The notes under the pieces were generated by a model, which was given only the letters and a program-made list of their open reading frames with translations, had not been told where the DNA came from and did no database searches. DNA of 7,421 bases, from NCBI GenBank assembly GCA_028823185.1, contig JAPKBY010000076.1:1-7421 (forward strand), in the 5' to 3' direction. Of the stretch, positions 6,185 through 7,421 are shown piece after piece. The stretch is from Planctomycetota bacterium (GTDB taxonomy: Bacteria; Planctomycetota; UBA1135; GCA-002686595). The position numbers were made by a program, and so were the translations under genes. The first letter of the stretch is position 1; every line of letters starts with the position of its first letter.

Positions 6185-7399
6185 GTGTCTGATTCAGCGA
6201 AGCTCTTATTTGTCAGCCAGCAGGCCCCGTGGCCTCTGGACTCCGGGGGGAATCTCCGCACCTATCATCTCTTGCGCGCGCTCCAAGAGCGCTACGAGGT
6301 CACCCTCCTAGCGACCGATGCGGGCGGAGACGCTGAGGCTCGTCTGCGGGAGGTCGCCTCAGAGGTCGTGTTGGTGCCCGCGCTCACGAAGGAGCGCCCG
6401 CTCTCAAGGGCGGTGAGTCTTCTGAAGAGCTTGCTGACGAAAGATCCTGTGCTCTTTACACACAACAAGAGCGCGGAGCTCGAGCGGGCCGTGGCAGAGC
6501 ACCTGGACTCTGGCGCTTACTCAGCGCTGCATCTCAATCATCTGGACACGACGCCTTATGCTCGACACGCGAGCGGGGTGCCGGTTGTGGTCGATACTCA
6601 CAATGTCCTGACGGAGTACGCAGCGCGCAGAAGTGAGCATGAGAAGAGCGCCTTTGGGCGCTGGCTGTGGAGTAGAGAGGCGCGCCTCCTCTCTGCGCGC
6701 GAGCCGCTTGAGCTCTCTCTCTGCCAGCGAGTGCTCGCGTGCTCAGAGCGTGAACGCAAAGCGCTCTTGGCGCAGGAGTCCGCGTTAGAGGTGCGAGTTG
6801 TTCCAAACGGGGTGGCAGTAGACGCGATCACTCCAGTGGCAGACCCTGCTGCGAACTCACCTGAGCTCGTCTTTGTCGGAGACCTGGCCTATGGCCCGAA
6901 CGGTGACGCGGCCGAGAGCTTCGCTCGGGAGGTGTTGCCGCTTGTGCGCGCCGAGCACCCCGACGCGCTGTTTAGAGTGGTCGGTCGAAGCCCGTCTCAA
7001 GCCCTCAAAGAGAGCGTCAGAGAGGGCGGCGTTGAGGTGACTGGCTTTGTGGATGACGTCCGAGCGGAGCTGGCGCGAGCGCGGATCTTCGTCTGCCCGA
7101 TACGTTATGGCTCTGGGACTCGCTTGAAGCTCTTTGAGGCTTTCGCCGCAGGCTTACCTGTGGTCTCGACCCGTCTCGGGGCGGAGGGGATCGACTGTGT
7201 CGATGGTGAGCATTTGCTCTTAGCTGATACTCCAGAGGAGCAAGCTGCGGCGATCTCGCGCCTGCTCGCTGATGATGAGCTCGCGCGAAGCTTGGGGGCA
7301 GCAGGGCGCAGCCTCGCGAGCGAGCGCTACGACTGGCCCCTGATCGGTCGAGGGCTCGTCGAGATCTACGAAGAGCTGATCGCGATCACTTCGCGTTGA
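6185..7399 (+). CDS. Glycosyltransferase, GT4 family (GT-B fold)
   Basis: 404 residues from GTG 6185; starting from TTG 6164 would add seven residues (MGRRILS). GT4 enzymes move a sugar from a nucleotide donor to a growing glycan or lipid carrier, with retention of configuration, usually at the cytoplasmic face of the inner membrane. Residue numbers are from GTG. The N-terminal Rossmann half starts with LLFVSQQAPWPLDSGG (7-22), the Gly-rich acceptor-side loop of this family. DTHNVLTEY at 137-145 and the linker segment PNGVAVD at 207-213 follow. The C-terminal half holds FVGDLAYGPNGDA (230-242), VTGFVDDVR (285-293) and the donor-site stretch RYGSGTRLKLFEAFAAG (307-323) with Lys315 and Glu318. 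The first Glu of the classical E-x7-E motif is replaced by Gly311, as in several related sugar transferases with the Y-x-P-N-x-D-A signature. There is no transmembrane helix. The only methionine is the initiator, so an ATG start is impossible. Likely role: surface or exopolysaccharide assembly. The specific sugar cannot be read from the sequence. Confidence 0.93.
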   Translation: MSDSAKLLFVSQQAPWPLDSGGNLRTYHLLRALQERYEVTLLATDAGGDAEARLREVASEVVLVPALTKERPLSRAVSLLKSLLTKDPVLFTHNKSAELERAVAEHLDSGAYSALHLNHLDTTPYARHASGVPVVVDTHNVLTEYAARRSEHEKSAFGRWLWSREARLLSAREPLELSLCQRVLACSERERKALLAQESALEVRVVPNGVAVDAITPVADPAANSPELVFVGDLAYGPNGDAAESFAREVLPLVRAEHPDALFRVVGRSPSQALKESVREGGVEVTGFVDDVRAELARARIFVCPIRYGSGTRLKLFEAFAAGLPVVSTRLGAEGIDCVDGEHLLLADTPEEQAAAISRLLADDELARSLGAAGRSLASERYDWPLIGRGLVEIYEELIAITSR

Positions 7400-7421
7400 G
7401 CTCAATTTTGATGGCTTCGCC
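7386..7421 (-). CDS. Possible 3' end of a convergent gene on the opposite strand (cut by window edge)
   Basis: Read on the - strand, the last 36 bases give the open peptide GEAIKIELNAK followed by TGA (complement at 7386-7388). It has the look of an ordinary protein C-terminus, and its Glu-Leu pair is written GAG CTC, the same favoured codon pair seen in the five + strand genes. If real, the gene overlaps the glycosyltransferase stop by 14 bases tail to tail. Only 11 codons are visible, so product and reality are uncertain. Confidence 0.33.
   Translation of the reverse strand, partial: GEAIKIELNAK

Noticed and set aside
394..7403. GAGCTC occurs 22 times by my count where only two or three are expected from base composition, suggesting a repeated signal or protein-binding site.
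   Set aside because: Twenty-one copies are in frame as GAG CTC (Glu-Leu) in the five genes, and the last is in frame as Glu-Leu in the putative - strand gene. Codon and dipeptide preference explains it.
7411..7421. ATG GCT TCG as the start of a further + strand gene.
   Set aside because: Only a GAG ten bases upstream could serve as ribosome site and three codons are visible; the opposite-strand reading over the same bases looks more like coding sequence.

Overview
The window is a compact stretch of G+C-rich bacterial DNA (roughly 60% G+C by eye). Five genes lie head to tail on the + strand with almost no intergenic space: gaps of 45 bp and 15 bp, a 4-bp overlap, then 17-38 bp depending on the start chosen for the last gene. 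No stretch longer than 45 bp lacks a gene, and there is no RNA gene, CRISPR array, insertion sequence or clear promoter. The spacing suggests one transcription unit that begins upstream of the window.

Region by region: 1-513 is the 3' end of an MsbA/lipid-exporter-type ABC transporter (nucleotide-binding domain only). 559-2877 encodes a large predicted lipoprotein with three parts: an N-terminal alpha/beta region, a middle region that resembles a zinc peptidase which has lost its zinc site, and a C-terminal TIM barrel like glycoside hydrolase family 113. 2893-4137 encodes a 12-helix major facilitator superfamily transporter. 4134-6146 encodes the branched-DNA helicase RecG. 6185-7399 (or from 6164) encodes a GT4-type glycosyltransferase. 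The last 36 bases probably also hold the 3' end of a gene on the - strand that converges on, and overlaps, the glycosyltransferase gene.

Taken together, a lipid/glycan-type ABC exporter, a surface-anchored glycosidase-like lipoprotein, an inner-membrane carrier and a glycosyltransferase suggest work on cell-envelope or extracellular glycans. RecG is a housekeeping gene that seems to share the transcript without sharing the pathway. This functional reading is inference; substrates cannot be seen in the sequence.

The organism is probably Gram-negative (MsbA-like exporter; lipoprotein with no Asp at +2, so outer-membrane sorting is possible). The G+C-rich coding, the giant mixed-domain lipoprotein and the heavy use of GTG starts would fit Myxococcota, Bradymonadota or related deep lineages, but this placement is weak. 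The main novelty is the peptidase-like/GH113-like lipoprotein. None of the four genes with a visible 5' end can start with ATG without losing conserved sequence.
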